A DNA stretch of 64,000 nt from Mycolicibacterium goodii (GCF_001187505.1 NZ_CP012150.1:6730048-6794047), one strand, 5' to 3'; shown: positions 9,322-19,266, counted from the stretch's first letter. Numbers and translations: made by a program. Notes: generated from the letters alone by a model not told the origin.

Positions 9322-9765
9322 TTACAGTTCGGTGGCCGAACCGCCTGCCGCGGTGATCGCCTCGCGGGCGCTGCCGCTGAACTTGTTGGCGGTCACGTCG
9401 ACCTTGACGGTCAGCTTGCCGTCGCCGAGAACCTTGACCAGGCTGTTCTTGCGAACCAGGCCCTTGGCCACCAGCTCGTCGACACCAACTGTGCCGCCCT
9501 GCGGGAAGGCCTTGTTGATGTCGCCGACGTTGACGACCTGGTACTCGGTGCGGAAGCGGTTCTTGAAGCCCTTGAGCTTCGGCAGCCGCATGTGGATCGG
9601 CATCTGGCCACCCTCGAACATCACGGGGACGTTCTTGCGGGCCTTCGTGCCCTTGGTACCACGGCCTGCGGTCTTACCCTTCGAGCCTTCGCCACGACCG
9701 ACGCGGGTCTTGGCCTTCTTCTCTCCGGGAGCCGGTTTCAGGTCGTGCAGCTTGATGACGCTCAC
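9322..9765 (-). CDS. rplO: 50S ribosomal protein L15
   Basis: At 147 residues this is standard L15, with the N-terminal LHDLKPAPG and the glycine/lysine-rich [17 protein letters not shown]. It is the last gene of the spc operon. Its GTG start overlaps the rpmD stop (GTGA, 9765-9762). The operon does not continue into secY as it does in many bacteria; it ends at the hairpin at 9252-9311. Confidence 0.98.
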
Positions 9766-9947
9766 TTGCCAACCTCCTCTACTTCAACGAGGTGGTGAAC
9801 GGTATTGATGAGGCCACGGGTCTGGGCGTTGTCCTCGCGCACCACCGACTGGCGGATCTTCTTGAGGCCCAGGGTCCGCAGGCTCTCACGCTGCTTCCAG
9901 CGCGCACCGATGGTGCTGCGCACCTGGGTGATCTTAAGCTCTGCCAT
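9762..9947 (-). CDS. rpmD: 50S ribosomal protein L30
   Basis: The 61-residue L30 starts [14 protein letters not shown], with [14 protein letters not shown] in the middle. ATG at 9947 lies directly after rpsE, and its stop overlaps the rplO start. Length and sequence are typical. Confidence 0.97.
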
Positions 9948-9949
9948 GG

Positions 9950-10606
9950 TTATGCCGATCCCTCACGCGCAGCCGCCGCGGCCAGCGCTTCGCTCTCGCG
10001 CCGGGCCTTGAGCATGCCGGCCGGCGCAACGTCCTCGATGGGCAGGCCGCGACGGGCCGCCACTTCCTCGGGCCGCTGCAGCAGCTTCAGCGCGGCAACG
10101 GTGGCGTGCACCACGTTGATCGCGTTGTCGCTACCCAGCGACTTGGCCAGGATGTCGTGCACGCCCGCGCATTCCAGCACCGCACGAGCGGCACCGCCGG
10201 CGATCACACCGGTACCCGGGCTGGCCGGGCGCAGCATCACGACACCGGCAGCGGCCTCGCCCTGAACGGGGTGAGTGACGGTGCCGCCGATGAGCGGAAC
10301 CCGGAAGAAGTTCTTGCGAGCCTCTTCGACGCCCTTGGCGATGGCGGCCGGAACTTCCTTGGCCTTGCCGTAGCCGACGCCGACCATGCCCTTGCCGTCG
10401 CCGACGATCACCAGCGCGGTGAAGCTGAACCGGCGGCCGCCCTTGACGACCTTGGAAACCCGGTTGATCGACACCACGCGTTCGATGTAATTGCTCTTGT
10501 CACCGCCGTCGCGGCCGCGGCCGCCACGGTCGTCGCGGCGGCCACGGCCACCGCGGTTGTCTGAAGCGCCTGGGCCGCCGGCGCTATTTGCCTGCTCGGC
10601 CATCAT
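9950..10606 (-). CDS. rpsE: 30S ribosomal protein S5
   Basis: The 218-residue S5 has a Gly/Arg/Asp-rich N-terminal extension ([20 protein letters not shown]), longer than in E. coli S5 and typical of actinobacteria. It is followed by the double-stranded-RNA-binding-like domain ([18 protein letters not shown]) and the C-terminal domain ([12 protein letters not shown]). Two adjacent ATG codons (10606 and 10603) can start it. S5 contributes to decoding accuracy and lines the mRNA entry channel. Confidence 0.97.
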
Positions 10607-10628
10607 GCAGTCCTCTCGTTGCCGGTCA

Positions 10629-11042
10629 TCAGAATTTCAGCCCTGCCTCACGCGCGGCGTCTGCCAGCGCAGCGATGCGGCCGCCGTAGGTGTAGCCGCC
10701 GCGGTCGAACACGACGGTCTCGATCCCGGCTGCCTTGGCACGCTCGGCGATCAGCTGACCGACCCGAACGCTGTGGGCCTTCTTGTCGCCGTCGATGGCG
10801 CGCACATCGGCCTCGATCGACGAAGCCGCCGCCAGGGTCGTGCCGTTCAGGTCGTTGACCAGCTGCACGTGGATGTGGCGAGCCGACCGGTTGACCACCA
10901 GGCGGGGCACCGCAGCGGTGCCGGCGACCTTCTTGCGCAGACGCGCGTGGCGACGCAGCCGAGCGTTGCGGCGAACCTCGGAGATGTTCTGCCCGACCGG
11001 CTTGTGGGCCACGGTGCCGTCAGTTTTGGTAGCCATGCTCAC
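10629..11042 (-). CDS. rplR: 50S ribosomal protein L18
   Basis: L18 binds 5S rRNA; the core is [20 protein letters not shown] and [23 protein letters not shown] at 11042 overlaps the rplF stop (GTGA) and gives 137 residues. ATG at 11036 (MATKTDG) is an equally plausible start and gives 135. Confidence 0.96.
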   Translation of the reverse strand: MSMATKTDGTVAHKPVGQNISEVRRNARLRRHARLRKKVAGTAAVPRLVVNRSARHIHVQLVNDLNGTTLAAASSIEADVRAIDGDKKAHSVRVGQLIAERAKAAGIETVVFDRGGYTYGGRIAALADAAREAGLKF

Positions 11043-11578
11043 TTACCTGTCTTTCCGACCTTGCGGCGGATCTGCTCACCCTCGTAACGCACGCCCTTGC
11101 CCTTGTACGGGTCGGGACGGCGCAGGCGACGGATGACCGCCGAGATCTGTCCGACTTTCTGCTTGTCGATGCCCGACACCGAGAACTTCGTCGGCGACTC
11201 CACCGCGAAGGTGATGCCCTCTGGCGCCTCGATCAGGACCGGGTGGCTGTAACCCAGCGCGAACTCCAGGTTCTGGCCCTTGAGCTGCACGCGGTAACCG
11301 ACGCCGAAGATCTCCATCTTCTGCGTGTACCCCTCGGTGACACCGGTCACCAGGTTGGCGATCAGCGTGCGCGACAGCCCGTGCAGGCTGCGGCTGCGCC
11401 GTTCGTCGTCGGGGCGGGTCACCACGATGGCGCCGTCCTCGGCACGCGAGACCGAGATGGGCTCTGCGACGTCCAGGGTCAGGGTGCCCTTGGGGCCCTT
11501 GACCGACAGATTCTGACCGTTGATGCTCACATCGACCCCGGCGGGAACCGGGACCGGCTGCTTTCCAATACGCGACAT
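11039..11578 (-). CDS. rplF: 50S ribosomal protein L6
   Basis: The 179-residue L6 starts [15 protein letters not shown] and ends with the conserved [20 protein letters not shown]. Both L6 repeats are present. It lies near the GTPase-associated centre of the large subunit. Confidence 0.98.
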   Translation of the reverse strand: MSRIGKQPVPVPAGVDVSINGQNLSVKGPKGTLTLDVAEPISVSRAEDGAIVVTRPDDERRSRSLHGLSRTLIANLVTGVTEGYTQKMEIFGVGYRVQLKGQNLEFALGYSHPVLIEAPEGITFAVESPTKFSVSGIDKQKVGQISAVIRRLRRPDPYKGKGVRYEGEQIRRKVGKTGK

Positions 11579-11592
11579 GTCTTATCTACCTC

Positions 11593-11991
11593 TCACCACA
11601 CGTACGCGAGGACTTCGCCGCCCACGCCCTGTCGTGCTGCCTGGCGATCGGTGAGCAGACCGGATGACGTGGAGATGATCGCCACGCCGAGGCCGCCGAG
11701 CACCCGGGGCAGGTTGGTGGATTTCGCGTAGACCCGCAGGCCGGGCTTGGACACCCGTCGCAGGCCGGCGATGCTGCGCTCACGGCTGGGGCCGTACTTG
11801 AGCTGCACCACCAGCGACTTGCCGACCCGAGCATCCTCGGTGCGGTAATCGGAGATGTAGCCCTCACGCTTGAGGATCTCGGCGATGTTCGCCTTGATCT
11901 TCGAGTGGGGCAGTGTCACCTCGTCGTGGTACGCCGAATTGGCGTTACGCAGACGCGTCAAGAAGTCTGCGATCGGGTCAGTCATCGTCAT
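11593..11991 (-). CDS. rpsH: 30S ribosomal protein S8
   Basis: The 132-residue S8 carries [14 protein letters not shown] and the C-terminal [23 protein letters not shown] at 11991 and ATG at 11985 are both possible starts. A 118-nt gap separates it from rpsN, unusually large within this operon. In E. coli S8 is the translational repressor of the spc operon; I see no clear mimic of its binding site here. Confidence 0.97.
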   Translation of the reverse strand: MTMTDPIADFLTRLRNANSAYHDEVTLPHSKIKANIAEILKREGYISDYRTEDARVGKSLVVQLKYGPSRERSIAGLRRVSKPGLRVYAKSTNLPRVLGGLGVAIISTSSGLLTDRQAARQGVGGEVLAYVW

Positions 11992-12109
11992 GACAACCGG
12001 CTCACCTTCCTCGCGGCGGTTCCCCTGTGTCCAATTCCTTGGGGGGCCTGCCGCAATCTGTTTTGGTTGGGTCTATGTGTTTCTGCGGTGCGTGCGCGCC
12101 GGGCAGCCG

Positions 12110-12295
12110 TTACCAGCTGGACTTCTGCACGCCGGGCAGCTCACCCGCGTGCGCCATCTCGCGCAGGCAGATGCGGCACAAACCGAACTTGCGGTAGACC
12201 GAGTGCGGGCGGCCGCACTTGTTGCACCGCGTGTACGCGCGAACCGCGAACTTGGGCTTCTTGCTGGCCTTGTGGATCAGCGCCTTCTTTGCCAT
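12110..12295 (-). CDS. rpsN: 30S ribosomal protein S14, zinc-binding type
   Basis: This is the short 61-residue S14 with an intact zinc site, C24-x2-C27 and C40-x2-C43, around KFGLCRIC. Mycobacteria also make a longer, zinc-independent S14 from a Zur-regulated locus elsewhere. This copy, inside the spc operon, is the zinc-replete housekeeping form. Confidence 0.97.
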   Translation of the reverse strand: MAKKALIHKASKKPKFAVRAYTRCNKCGRPHSVYRKFGLCRICLREMAHAGELPGVQKSSW

Positions 12296-12298
12296 AGC

Positions 12299-12862
12299 TC
12301 AGTTCTCCTTGAACGGGAAGCCCAGCGCCCGCAGCAGCGCGCGGCCTTCAGCGTCGTTCGTCGCCGAGGTGACGACGGTGATGTCCATGCCGCGCGGCCG
12401 GTCGATGCTGTCCACGTCGATCTCGTGGAACATCGACTGCTCGTTCAGCCCGAAGGTGTAGTTGCCGGTGCCGTCGAACTGCTTGGGCGACAGGCCGCGG
12501 AAGTCGCGGATACGCGGCAGCGCGATCGAGATGAGCCGGTCGAGGAACTCCCACATCCGGTCGCCGCGCAGCGTGACGCGCGCGCCGATCGGCATGCCTT
12601 CACGCAGCTTGAACTGCGCGATCGACTTGCGGGCCCGGCGAACCTCCGGCTTCTGGCCGGTGATCAGGGCGAGATCGTTGATCGCACCGTTGATCAGCTT
12701 GGCGTCGCGGGCGGCGTCACCGACACCCATGTTGACGACGACCTTGACCACGCCGGGGATCTGCATCACGTTGGCGTAGTTGAACTCCTGCTGGAGCGCC
12801 TCGCGGATCTCTTCGCGGTAGCGCTGCTTGAGCCGGGGCAGAGCCTTTTCAGTGGTGGTCAT
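12299..12862 (-). CDS. rplE: 50S ribosomal protein L5
   Basis: The 187-residue L5 binds 5S rRNA and contacts the P-site tRNA. Visible family motifs are [17 protein letters not shown] and [20 protein letters not shown]. Its ATG overlaps the rplX stop by one base (TGATG). Confidence 0.98.
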   Translation of the reverse strand: MTTTEKALPRLKQRYREEIREALQQEFNYANVMQIPGVVKVVVNMGVGDAARDAKLINGAINDLALITGQKPEVRRARKSIAQFKLREGMPIGARVTLRGDRMWEFLDRLISIALPRIRDFRGLSPKQFDGTGNYTFGLNEQSMFHEIDVDSIDRPRGMDITVVTSATNDAEGRALLRALGFPFKEN

Positions 12863-13179
12863 CAGATGTCCTTGCCGTTGGTCTTGGCGATGCGGACCTT
12901 CTTGCCGGTCTCGTCGTCAATGCGGTATCCGACACGGGTCGGCTTGCCGTCGGAATCGACCACCATCACGTTCGAGACGTGGATGGGCGCTTCCTGGGTG
13001 ACGATGCCACCCGACGAGGCGCCGCGTTCGTTGGCCGAGACAGCGGTGTGCTTCTTGATCCGGTTCACGCCTTCGACCAGGACCTTGTTGCGCTCCGGGT
13101 AGGCGACCAGCACCTTGCCCTTGGCACCCTTGTCCTTGCCGGAGATCACCAGCACGGTGTCACCCTTGTGCACCTTCAT
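12862..13179 (-). CDS. rplX: 50S ribosomal protein L24
   Basis: The 105-residue L24 has an N-terminal KOW motif ([19 protein letters not shown]) and [20 protein letters not shown]. It starts immediately after the rplN stop and overlaps rplE by one base. L24 is an early assembly protein of the large subunit. Confidence 0.98.
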   Translation of the reverse strand: MKVHKGDTVLVISGKDKGAKGKVLVAYPERNKVLVEGVNRIKKHTAVSANERGASSGGIVTQEAPIHVSNVMVVDSDGKPTRVGYRIDDETGKKVRIAKTNGKDI

Positions 13180-13548
13180 TTACAGCACCTCCGGGGCGAG
13201 CGAGACGATCTTCATGAACTTCTTCTCGCGCAGTTCCCGGCCGACGGGGCCGAAGATGCGCGTGCCGCGCGGATCGTTGTCGTTCTTGATGATGACGGCG
13301 GCGTTCTCATCGAACTTGATGTAGCTGCCGTCGGCGCGACGCCGCTCCTTGACGGTGCGGACCACGACGGCCTTGACGACATCGCCACGCTTGACGTTGC
13401 CGCCCGGGATGGCGTCCTTGACGGTCGCCACGATGACATCGCCGATTCCGGCGTAGCGCCGCGACGAGCCACCGAGAACGCGGATGCACAAGATCTCCTT
13501 GGCGCCCGTGTTGTCGGCGACCTTCAACCGCGATTCCTGCTGAATCAC
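13180..13548 (-). CDS. rplN: 50S ribosomal protein L14
   Basis: L14 starts (M)[17 protein letters not shown] and is 122 residues. GTG at 13548 is preceded by AGGAG. The open frame extends further upstream, but only as non-homologous leader sequence. It is the first gene of the spc operon, which here has its own promoter because the S10 operon lies 27 kb away. Confidence 0.97.
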
Positions 13549-13690
13549 TCGATCTCCTGACCTGGTTTTGTATGCACGCCAGATACCGACCTGGACGTGC
13601 GCGGTCTTTGTCCCCTGAAGGCACGCGAGGCTGTCCGATACTGCAAAAAGCAGCGTCAACCAGCCAAGGTCTGCCCAAGGCAACCCCTAC

Positions 13691-13719
13691 ATACTAGGTG
13701 AGCTCGCGCAATGCTCCAA
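13691..13719 (-). promoter_or_regulatory. Promoter of the spc ribosomal operon
   Basis: On the minus strand TTGGAG (13719-13714) and TAGTAT (13696-13691) are separated by exactly 17 bp, a good housekeeping sigma-type promoter. It predicts a leader of about 135 nt before rplN. The -35 region (GATTTGGAGC) and the sequence just after the -10 (GGGTTGCCTTG) are identical to those of the S10 operon promoter at 46570-46598, at the same spacing. Confidence 0.75.
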
Positions 13720-13748
13720 ATCGCTGCCTGACCACCTCTGATCAGGCC

Positions 13749-13808
13749 CGCGAGTGTGCGCCGAGCGCGAATATTCACCGATTTTCTCGCAGAGGTTTCA
13801 CACTCGCG
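13749..13808. repeat. Inverted repeat between amidase end and spc promoter
   Basis: CGCGAGTGTG (13749-13758) and CACACTCGCG (13799-13808) are perfect 10-bp arms around about 40 nt. A smaller stem, GCCTGA/TCAGGC, lies at 13726-13747. Together they lie between the amidase stop (13830) and the spc promoter. They could terminate amidase transcription and insulate the ribosomal operon. Confidence 0.6.
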
Positions 13809-13829
13809 AAATCCGGGCCGATCAGCAGG

Positions 13830-15212
13830 TCAGCCCAGCGTCTCCTCCACCGCGGCCGCGGCCGCGAGCACCAGCGCGTCGGCGTGACGACGCCCCACGA
13901 TCTGCAGTCCGACCGGCGCCCCGCCGACGGTCCCGGCAGGCACCGAGATGGCGGGCTGACCGGTCAGGTTGAACGGCATGGTCACGGCCAACGCACCCCA
14001 GTGATCCACCTGCCGGCCCGCGATCTCGGTGGGCATCGGCCCCTCGGCCGCGAACGCCGGGACCTGGGTGGCCGGCAGCAGGAGCAGGTCGAAACGCTCG
14101 AACGCCTCGGCCATCCGCGCGACGAGACGGGCGCGTGCCTCGTGGGCGTCGGCGAGCAGCTCGGCGGTCATCGCGCCGGCCGCGTCCAGGTAACCGCGCA
14201 GCGTCGGGTGGATGTCGCGCCCTGGCGGTGCACCACGCAGCTGGGTGTGGACATCGGGTGCCGAGAGGGTGCGGTAGGCCAGGCCGCAGTCCGGGTCGAC
14301 GGCCAGCTGCGCGGGTACCGGTCGGGCTCCGGTCGCGGCGACGAACTTCTCGGCCGCGGTCTGCACGACCTCGATGACCTGCGGGTCGCACGGTGCGTTG
14401 CCCAGGTCGGGTGCGAACGCGATGCGAAGCCCGCGCAGATCCGCGGTCAGGTGGTCTTCGAACCGTACGTGCGCCGGGATCGAGGCGCGGTCGAACGGAT
14501 CGATTCCACAGACGCAGTCGAGGAAACGTGCGGTGTCACGCACCGTGCGGGTCAGGGCGCCGTAGTGGTCGTTGTCGGCCGCGCCGGTGTGCCGGGGGCC
14601 CCGCGGGACGAGGCCGTAGGTGGGTTTGAACCCGACCAGGCCGCAGTAGGACGCGGGGATGCGGAGGGACCCCGCGCCGTCGGTGCCGGTGGCGACGGGC
14701 ACCATGCCCGCGGCCACCGCGGCGGCCGATCCTCCGCTCGACCCGCCGGGAGTGAGTGCGAGATCCCAGGGGTTGCGGGTGACGCCGTGCAGCGCCGACG
14801 CGGTGAAGGACGCCCGCCCGAATTCCGGTGAGGCGGTCACGCCGATGGGCACCGCACCGGCGGCGACGGCACGTTGCACCAGCGTGCAGGTGTGGTCGGC
14901 GACCCGATCGGCGTACAGCGCACTGCCCATGGCGAACGGCCATCCGGTAACCGGATGAAGTTCCTTGACTCCCAAGGGAACTCCGGACATCGGGCCGGGA
15001 TCCCGACCGGCCCGCACCGACTCGTCCACCGCGCTCGCCCGTTGCATGGCGCCTTCGGCGTCGACGTGGACGAACGCACCGAGGGTTGCGTTGCACTCCC
15101 CGATCCGGTCGAGTGCCTGCTGCACGACGGCACGCGCGGTCAACGCACCCGAACGCACGAGCGCCGCCGTCTCGACGACGCTGCGGCCCGGTTCGGCCAG
15201 GGACCACGTCAC
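13830..15212 (-). CDS. Amidase (amidase signature family)
   Basis: The 460-residue protein has the Ser-cisSer-Lys amidase core: K83 in GVKELHP, the signature TPGGSSGGSAAAVAAG with S158, and nucleophile S182 in GTDGAGSLRIPAS. The usual GGS before LR is AGS here, a small departure. It hydrolyses an amide to acid plus ammonia or amine; the substrate is unknown. GTG 15212 overlaps the permease stop (GTGA), so the two are coupled. It is the last gene of a minus-strand run that begins at 23616 with the HDO cluster, which suggests that a nitrogen compound is deamidated in that pathway. Confidence 0.92.
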   Translation of the reverse strand: MTWSLAEPGRSVVETAALVRSGALTARAVVQQALDRIGECNATLGAFVHVDAEGAMQRASAVDESVRAGRDPGPMSGVPLGVKELHPVTGWPFAMGSALYADRVADHTCTLVQRAVAAGAVPIGVTASPEFGRASFTASALHGVTRNPWDLALTPGGSSGGSAAAVAAGMVPVATGTDGAGSLRIPASYCGLVGFKPTYGLVPRGPRHTGAADNDHYGALTRTVRDTARFLDCVCGIDPFDRASIPAHVRFEDHLTADLRGLRIAFAPDLGNAPCDPQVIEVVQTAAEKFVAATGARPVPAQLAVDPDCGLAYRTLSAPDVHTQLRGAPPGRDIHPTLRGYLDAAGAMTAELLADAHEARARLVARMAEAFERFDLLLLPATQVPAFAAEGPMPTEIAGRQVDHWGALAVTMPFNLTGQPAISVPAGTVGGAPVGLQIVGRRHADALVLAAAAAVEETLG

Positions 15213-16750
15213 AGCAGCACCACCGCCGCTATTCCGGTCGCCACCAGAAGGCCGGTGACCACCGGGATGAACAGGCGCCGCGCCAGGTCGATCACCGACA
15301 CCCCGGTCAGACCCGCGACGACGATCAACGAGGACCAGATCACCAGTGTGCCGCCGCCGGTCCAGCTCGCACCGTTCTGCGCGATGGCGGCCAGGGTGGC
15401 GACGTCGGAGGTCCCGTCCCCGAGCGTCGATGCCAGCGACCCGGTGAACGGCAGGCCCGGCCAACCGTTGCCGTCCAGCCCGATCAGCATTCCGACGATC
15501 AGCATCGCGAACGCCGCGAACACCGGCGCCTGCGGAATGTGGTCCTGTACCGCGCCCACCGCGTCGAACAGGAATGCCGGCGCCGCGGCATCTTCGGGCA
15601 GTCCGAGAATTCCGCCCGAATAGTCGGCCAGGCCGATGTAGACGAATCCGGCGACGGGGATGACCATGCCCATGGTGCGGAACGAGAACGCGACGCCTTC
15701 GGTGAAGTGCCTGCCGACATCCTCGAGCCAGTCTTTTCGGTTGGCTACGAACGAGATTGCCACGAGCGCGAGCGCGGCCGTGCCACCCACCAGCGGTGCG
15801 CCCAGCCCTTCGTCGATGTCCGGGATGACCGTGGTGAACCGGCCCAGGAGCATGAGGACCAGCAATCCGGCGAACAGCACGGGGACCGCAACCGCAACCA
15901 GCACGCCCTTGGGGCCCGTCGGTTGCTCGGCCTCGGTTTGCACCGGCGCAGTCAGGGTGGCGACGGCCGCGGTCTCCTGCGCCGGACCACCGGCACCGGT
16001 GATCGGACTCGGTGGATCCGGCAGCTGAGCGGGTGCCGCGGGCAGGGAGACGTCGTCGACGGACCCCGGAGCTCGGGTCTTGGTGCGGACATCGCGGAAA
16101 TAGACGATCGCCAAGGCCACTGCCCCGGCGATCAACGCGATGATGGTGGCCCGGTCGGCGATCAACCGCGCGGGCACGTCGGCGCCCTCGGCGGACAACG
16201 CAGGCGCCACACCCATGATGTAGTCCGAACTGAGCGCCATGCCCTGACCGGCGATGGCGATCGCCAGTGCGGCGCCCAGCAGCGGCAGCCCGGCCCGCAC
16301 CGCGGCGGGCAGCAGGATCGCGGCGATCAGCGGCAGGACGGGCGTCGGCCAAAATGCCAGCGAAAGAAGAAAAGTCACGACGGCGAGCAGTAGGTACGAG
16401 ATGTGACCGTTGCGGAACAGGCCGCGCAGCGGACGGATCATGATGGCGTCGGCGCCCAGCGCCCGCATCGCACCGAGCATCGCGGAGACCAGTGCAATGA
16501 TGATGAAAATCGGTAGCAGTTCCCGGGTTCCGGTGATTGCGGCGTTGAATACCGCGCCCACGCCGGTGGTCACACTGCCCTGGTAGACCAGGCCGGTGAG
16601 AAACGTTGCCAGCAGCGCGGGCGCTATGACGTTCTTCTTGGCGACCACGGTGCCGATCAACACCACCAGACCGATCAAATACACCCAATGAGCTGCGGAC
16701 AACGTGTTCACATCCAATCGACTAGAACTTCCTGGTTGCCTGTCGTTCAT
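15209..16750 (-). CDS. Multi-pass membrane permease, paralogue 1
   Basis: The 513-residue protein has about 12 hydrophobic segments and a charged, Pro/Ala-rich cytoplasmic linker near residues 225-275. I do not recognise a named family, but the pattern resembles ion-transporter-superfamily symporters. Conserved motifs are FWPTPVLPLIAA, IAGQGMALSSDYIMGVAP, LDGNGWPGLPFTGSLAS and NGASWTGGGTLVIWSS. All recur in the permease at 27243-28856. ATG 16750 is used; GTG 16711 aligns better with the paralogue start. It probably imports the substrate of the adjacent amidase/HDO pathway, an inference from position only. Confidence 0.8.
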   Translation of the reverse strand: MNDRQPGSSSRLDVNTLSAAHWVYLIGLVVLIGTVVAKKNVIAPALLATFLTGLVYQGSVTTGVGAVFNAAITGTRELLPIFIIIALVSAMLGAMRALGADAIMIRPLRGLFRNGHISYLLLAVVTFLLSLAFWPTPVLPLIAAILLPAAVRAGLPLLGAALAIAIAGQGMALSSDYIMGVAPALSAEGADVPARLIADRATIIALIAGAVALAIVYFRDVRTKTRAPGSVDDVSLPAAPAQLPDPPSPITGAGGPAQETAAVATLTAPVQTEAEQPTGPKGVLVAVAVPVLFAGLLVLMLLGRFTTVIPDIDEGLGAPLVGGTAALALVAISFVANRKDWLEDVGRHFTEGVAFSFRTMGMVIPVAGFVYIGLADYSGGILGLPEDAAAPAFLFDAVGAVQDHIPQAPVFAAFAMLIVGMLIGLDGNGWPGLPFTGSLASTLGDGTSDVATLAAIAQNGASWTGGGTLVIWSSLIVVAGLTGVSVIDLARRLFIPVVTGLLVATGIAAVVLL

Positions 16751-16885
16751 GTAACACTAAGTTGGTCTTCAGTTTTCGCAATTCGACCGATTGCCCCGAG
16801 GAGGTCGGCGGCAAACCGCACATCGTGAACCGAGAGAGCATGTGCACTGTGTCCCTTGCCATCTCGCGGTCAACACCGAACCGGT
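16751..16885. promoter_or_regulatory. Gap upstream of permease 1, with a TGTGCACTGT box
   Basis: This is the only sizeable gap (135 bp) in the minus-strand run between RidA and the permease, so an internal promoter is likely. TGTGCACTGT at 16841-16850 is an exact match to 27149-27158 upstream of the paralogous permease. Confidence 0.45.
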
Positions 16886-17320
16886 CTACACCACCGCGGC
16901 GATCAGATCGACCTCGACGGGCGCACCGGACGGCAGCGCCTGCACACCGATGGCGGCGCGCACCGGAACGCCGGCCTCGCCGAGTTCTGCGCGCAGCGCG
17001 GCCGAGGCGCCGTCGGCGACGGCCGAGAGGTCGTGGAACGACGCCGTGCCGGCGATGTACACGGTCATCCGCAGGCAGCGCAGTCCCGCGGCGCCGTCGG
17101 GCAGTACCGAACGGGCCGCGGCCAGTGCGTTGCGGGCGGCCACACCGGCCGCACCGTGTGCCTGCTGCGCCGACACGGTGTCGCCGACGACACCACGCAG
17201 CACCAGTTGACCGTCGCGGCGCGGCGTCATCCCCGCGGTGTAGACGACTCCGTCGTGCAGCAGCGCCGGCCGGTAGTCACCCTGCGGGACAGGCGCGGCC
17301 ACCGGGTTCTCAGTCGACAC
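16886..17320 (-). CDS. RidA/YjgF-family enamine/imine deaminase
   Basis: The 144-residue protein has the YjgF/RidA fold signature, with MTVYIAGTASFHDL and the C-terminal VRAAIGVQALPSGAPVEVD. The latter includes the arginine that binds the carboxylate in RidA deaminases. Such proteins hydrolyse reactive enamine or imine intermediates to ketone plus ammonia. Its GTG start overlaps the end of the gamma-glutamyltransferase gene by 11 nt. In this operon a role in clearing an imine from amine oxidation is a reasonable inference. Confidence 0.88.
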   Translation of the reverse strand: MSTENPVAAPVPQGDYRPALLHDGVVYTAGMTPRRDGQLVLRGVVGDTVSAQQAHGAAGVAARNALAAARSVLPDGAAGLRCLRMTVYIAGTASFHDLSAVADGASAALRAELGEAGVPVRAAIGVQALPSGAPVEVDLIAAVV

Positions 17321-18902
17321 CGATCGCGATCCCCTCCTGGCGCGGATCGGCCGCGCCGCTCAGCACGCCGCGCGGGTCGCGCCGGATCACCTGGGCGCTT
17401 CCGCCCGCTCCGAAGGCCGGTTGCACGACGACGCGGTGCCCCATGTCCCGCAGTCGGGTTCGGACGTCGTCGGGGATGGTGGCCTCGACACGCAGTTCGT
17501 CGGGTTGTCCGATGACGTCGGCGTCGGATCCTGGGAACACCGTGAACCGCGGTGCGCTGACCGCTTCTGCCGGGTCGAGTCCGTGGTCGAACAGATGCGA
17601 GAGCAACTGCATGTTCCACTGCACCTGACCGTCACCGCCGGGGATGGCGCCGAGGGCGAGCAGTTCTCCGTCGGTGCCGGTGGCGATCCAGGCGTTGAGG
17701 GTGTGCAGCGGCTTGCGCCGCGGCGCAACCTCGTTGGGATGTCCGGGGATAAGGTAGGCCCCTCGCCCCAGCCGGTTGTTGAGCACGACGCCGGTGCCGG
17801 GGACGGTGGTCTTGGCACCGAACGTGAAGCCCAGCGAGTGGATGAACGACACCGCACGACCGTCCGCGTCGACCGCGACGGTGCACGTCGTGTCACCGCC
17901 GGCGACGCTGAACGACAGACGCTGCTGTGCCGACGCGTCCAGCGCGCGACGCTGTTCGGCAATCCTGCGGGGGTCCAACACTTCCCGCACACCCGAACCG
18001 TCGCTGCCGCACAGCTCGAACCGGTCATGGAACGCCAGTCGCGCAGCGCGGGCCATGCGGTCGATGGCCTCGGCGCCCAGCCACGGCGTCTCACCGAGCG
18101 CGCCGTCGCACAGCGCGGCCTGCTGCAGCACCATCCAGCCCGGGGTGGGCAGCGGGGTCTGGTGGATCGTCGCGCCTGCGTAGCCGCCGGTGAGCGCGGC
18201 CTCGGGCGCGACGACGGCACCTGCGGCCCACTCGTCGCCGGTGAACGGCGCGCCGGCCGCACGCAGCACGGCCACGGCGCGTTCGGCGAACTCACCGGTG
18301 TAGAACCATTCGGGTGCCGCCGCGAGACGCCGGATGGTGCGCGCCAGGTCGGGCTGAGGCAGGCGCTGCCCGACGGCAGGCGGAACGCCGGAGGGCGTGT
18401 ACACCGCGGCGAGATCGGCGTCGGCGCGGACGGCGTCGAAGGCCTCCCGCACGTCGGTGACGGTTTTCGCCGAACACGGCACACCGTGGTCGGCCATCCG
18501 CGCCGCCGGTTCCCACAACTGGGTGAGCGCGGTGCGGGCACCGTGGGCGTGCAGCGCCGCCAGCGCCGCAGGCGCGCCGGGGACCGCGACGCCGAGGGCG
18601 CCGTCGATCGGGATGCCGGAACGCTCCCGGTAGAAATCCGGGGTGCCGCCGTCGGGGCCGAAACCGGATCCGTTGACCGTCCACACCCGCCCGTCGGGTT
18701 CGCGGACCACGGCGAAGGCGTCGCCGCCGATTCCGCACTGCCCCGGCAGGGTCAGCCAGGTGATCGCGGCCATCGCCAGGGTGGCGTCGATCGCGTTGCC
18801 GCCGTCGGCGAGCACCCGCGCGCCGGCGAAGCTGGCGGCGGGATGGCTCGAGCTGACCATCCCGCCGGTCGACAGGGTCGGCGGTCGCTGCACGCTGTTC
18901 AC
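17310..18902 (-). CDS. Gamma-glutamyltransferase-family Ntn hydrolase
   Basis: The 530-residue protein has the catalytic threonine context GGDTTCTVAVDADG, which aligns with TTHxSVVD of gamma-glutamyltransferases (T339 predicted nucleophile after autoprocessing). It also has the GVVLNNRLGRG loop. No signal peptide is visible, so unlike periplasmic GGT it is probably cytoplasmic. That fits hydrolysis of an intracellular gamma-glutamyl amide or acyl amide better than glutathione salvage. Its GTG overlaps the Rieske 1 stop (GTGA). Confidence 0.9.
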   Translation of the reverse strand: MNSVQRPPTLSTGGMVSSSHPAASFAGARVLADGGNAIDATLAMAAITWLTLPGQCGIGGDAFAVVREPDGRVWTVNGSGFGPDGGTPDFYRERSGIPIDGALGVAVPGAPAALAALHAHGARTALTQLWEPAARMADHGVPCSAKTVTDVREAFDAVRADADLAAVYTPSGVPPAVGQRLPQPDLARTIRRLAAAPEWFYTGEFAERAVAVLRAAGAPFTGDEWAAGAVVAPEAALTGGYAGATIHQTPLPTPGWMVLQQAALCDGALGETPWLGAEAIDRMARAARLAFHDRFELCGSDGSGVREVLDPRRIAEQRRALDASAQQRLSFSVAGGDTTCTVAVDADGRAVSFIHSLGFTFGAKTTVPGTGVVLNNRLGRGAYLIPGHPNEVAPRRKPLHTLNAWIATGTDGELLALGAIPGGDGQVQWNMQLLSHLFDHGLDPAEAVSAPRFTVFPGSDADVIGQPDELRVEATIPDDVRTRLRDMGHRVVVQPAFGAGGSAQVIRRDPRGVLSGAADPRQEGIAIGVD

Positions 18903-19252
18903 GCCCCCTTGCGACGGCGCCGCGGCCCGACGGGCATCTCCCCCGGTTCGACACCGACGAAGATCTCGCCGTCACGTTCCTCGACGGGGTAGGTCTTGAT
19001 CGCGACGGTCGCAGGCGGGCAGATGGGCTCGCCGGTCTCGAGGTCGAATGCGCTTCCGTGGCAGGAGCATCCGATACCGTCGTCGACCAGTTTGCCCGAC
19101 GACAGCATGCAGTCCAGATGCGTGCAGTAGTTCGACGTCGCGTAGGCCTTGCCGTTGAGGCGGGCGACGGCGAACTCGTATTCGCCTGCGAAGAACCGTC
19201 GCACCATGCCCTCGGGCACCTGACCGGATCTGGCGACTCGGGTGAATTCCAT
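18899..19252 (-). CDS. Rieske [2Fe-2S] ferredoxin 1
   Basis: The 117-residue protein is a complete soluble Rieske ferredoxin. Its cluster ligands are C43-x-H45 (NYCTHLDC) and C62-x2-H65 (CSCHGSAFD), followed by the usual LETGEP turn. Rieske ferredoxins of this size carry electrons from an FAD reductase to an oxygenase. The C-terminal tail is basic (GPRRRRKGA), unlike ferredoxin 2. It lies 14 nt downstream of the aldehyde dehydrogenase gene. Confidence 0.93.
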   Translation of the reverse strand: MEFTRVARSGQVPEGMVRRFFAGEYEFAVARLNGKAYATSNYCTHLDCMLSSGKLVDDGIGCSCHGSAFDLETGEPICPPATVAIKTYPVEERDGEIFVGVEPGEMPVGPRRRRKGA

Positions 19253-19266
19253 TGCAGCTCCTGTGA

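Noticed and set aside
13830..16688. 952-codon minus-strand frame joining permease and amidase regions
   Set aside because: The N-terminal half is an out-of-frame shadow of the permease. The amidase starts at GTG 15212, with a clean stop/start overlap.
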